From contig MZZL01000138.1 in assembly GCA_002749535.1 (NCBI GenBank), positions 568,119 through 632,118 of the forward strand: a stretch of 64,000 bases of DNA, in the 5' to 3' direction. Below the pieces are notes generated by a model that saw only the letters and a program-made list of their open reading frames with translations, did no database searches and was not told where the DNA came from. The first letter of the stretch is position 1. Every line of letters begins with the position of its first letter. Source of the DNA: Apophysomyces variabilis (Eukaryota; Mucoromycota; Mucoromycetes; Mucorales; Mucoraceae). The translations under genes were made by a program, and so were the position numbers. Positions 63,478 through 64,000 of the stretch are shown here, in pieces.

Positions 63478-64000
63478 TTATTCAAAAGAAAAGGATGACC
63501 AAGATTCTAAAAGCATTAACTGTTTTATAACATGTGGGTCTAGTCGATTACGTGTGTAGGGAAGTAAAAGGCGCGATGCTGAAAAGCATTGTTCAGATGG
63601 CGTTGACGTTGCTGGAACAGCTAAATATTGTGCCGCCATGTTAGCAAGATTTGGCCATCGATGCGACTGCATCTGCCAGTATACCAATTCCAAGGCTTTG
63701 TTACCTCCTGTAGTAGGAGCGCAGATTTTCTCTCAAATATAATCAGCTAGCTCGTCTGACGTATTCGGCATTCCGTACAAGTCATAAAGCTCCTTCATCT
63801 TTTCGTCAACCACAGCTTCGGCCTCTCCTCTTTTCGGAAAACTAGACCAAGTGTCCTTCACCATGTTCTGGCTAAGGACCTGCCATTCTTCCTCCAACCA
63901 CTTCGATACCACCATGAGAACTTCATACGTGGGTCCATTGCGGTGGCAACTGCGTAGATGTGCGTATTATCCGTTTTGCAGTAATACTTTTGCAGCTTTT
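63478..64000 (-). mobile_element. hAT-family transposase, C-terminal part with in-frame stop (runs off window)
   Basis: The minus strand reads VVSKWLEEEWQVLSQNMVKD, KELYDLYGMPNTSDELADYI, a TGA at 63,733-63,735, then in the same frame EKICAPTTGG, ALELVYWQMQSHRWPNLANM, AAQYLAVPATSTPSEQCFSA, SRLLLPYTRNRLDPHVIKQL and the stop. W..(P)NLANMAxxYLAVPATSxPSEQxFSxxxxL and RNRLxPxxIxxLMLL are the hAT dimerisation (C-terminal) domain. The usual Arg of PSER is Gln. The catalytic core and N-terminal BED finger lie beyond the window. The in-frame TGA makes this copy a probable pseudogene. Confidence 0.85.

Overview
The window is nuclear DNA from an early-diverging filamentous fungus, most likely Mucoromycotina (Mucorales-type). 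The evidence is many spliced genes with introns of about 48-75 nt and GT-AG ends, a GPI-anchored CotH-family surface protein typical of Mucorales, a metazoan-like WDR81 gene, and abundant Tc1/mariner, hAT and Fanzor (eukaryotic TnpB-like) remnants. Gene models were spliced by hand. For eight genes the exons sum to a whole number of codons and restore family motifs.

Layout. 0-18 kb is gene-dense: the 3' part of CLP1 (+), an SH3-WW-PH-RhoGAP protein (+), ADE2 (-), pantothenate kinase (-), a very large WDR81-type BEACH/WD40 gene (-) and a DHA1-type MFS transporter (-). 18-27.7 kb is gene-poor and AT-rich with simple repeats and mobile-element debris: Fanzor fragments, and a broken Tc1/mariner transposase split by a Fanzor fragment and followed by a chromodomain ORF. 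A CotH gene (-) lies at 27.7-29.7 kb. 29.7-32.5 kb holds another Fanzor fragment. 32.5-41.3 kb holds SGF29 (+), a 2 kb inverted-repeat structure enclosing an ORF with a possible serine-recombinase-like segment, a TBL1/Sif2-type LisH-WD40 gene (+) and an oxysterol-binding protein gene (-). 42.9-45.3 kb is a nearly full-length but dead Fanzor copy. 46.4-53.1 kb is a second conserved block: RPS5 (+), ARG7 (-), a Vip1-type RRM gene (+) and a possible borealin/Nbl1-like gene (+). 53.6-64 kb is again repeat-rich: a Fanzor fragment, a Tc1 fragment, a lineage-type protein with a PD-(D/E)XK-like signature, a Tc1/mariner copy, a foldback element with 329-bp arms, and the 3' end of a hAT transposase that runs off the window.

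Functionally the conserved genes are independent housekeeping genes: RNA 3' processing, Rho signalling, purine, CoA and arginine synthesis, endosome regulation, chromatin (SAGA and a histone-deacetylase-type corepressor), sterol/lipid exchange and translation. They do not form a cluster. The most unusual property of the window is the density of Fanzor/TnpB-type remnants: five well supported and one weak in 64 kb. They show different patterns of RuvC active-site loss, and one lies inside a Tc1/mariner transposase.
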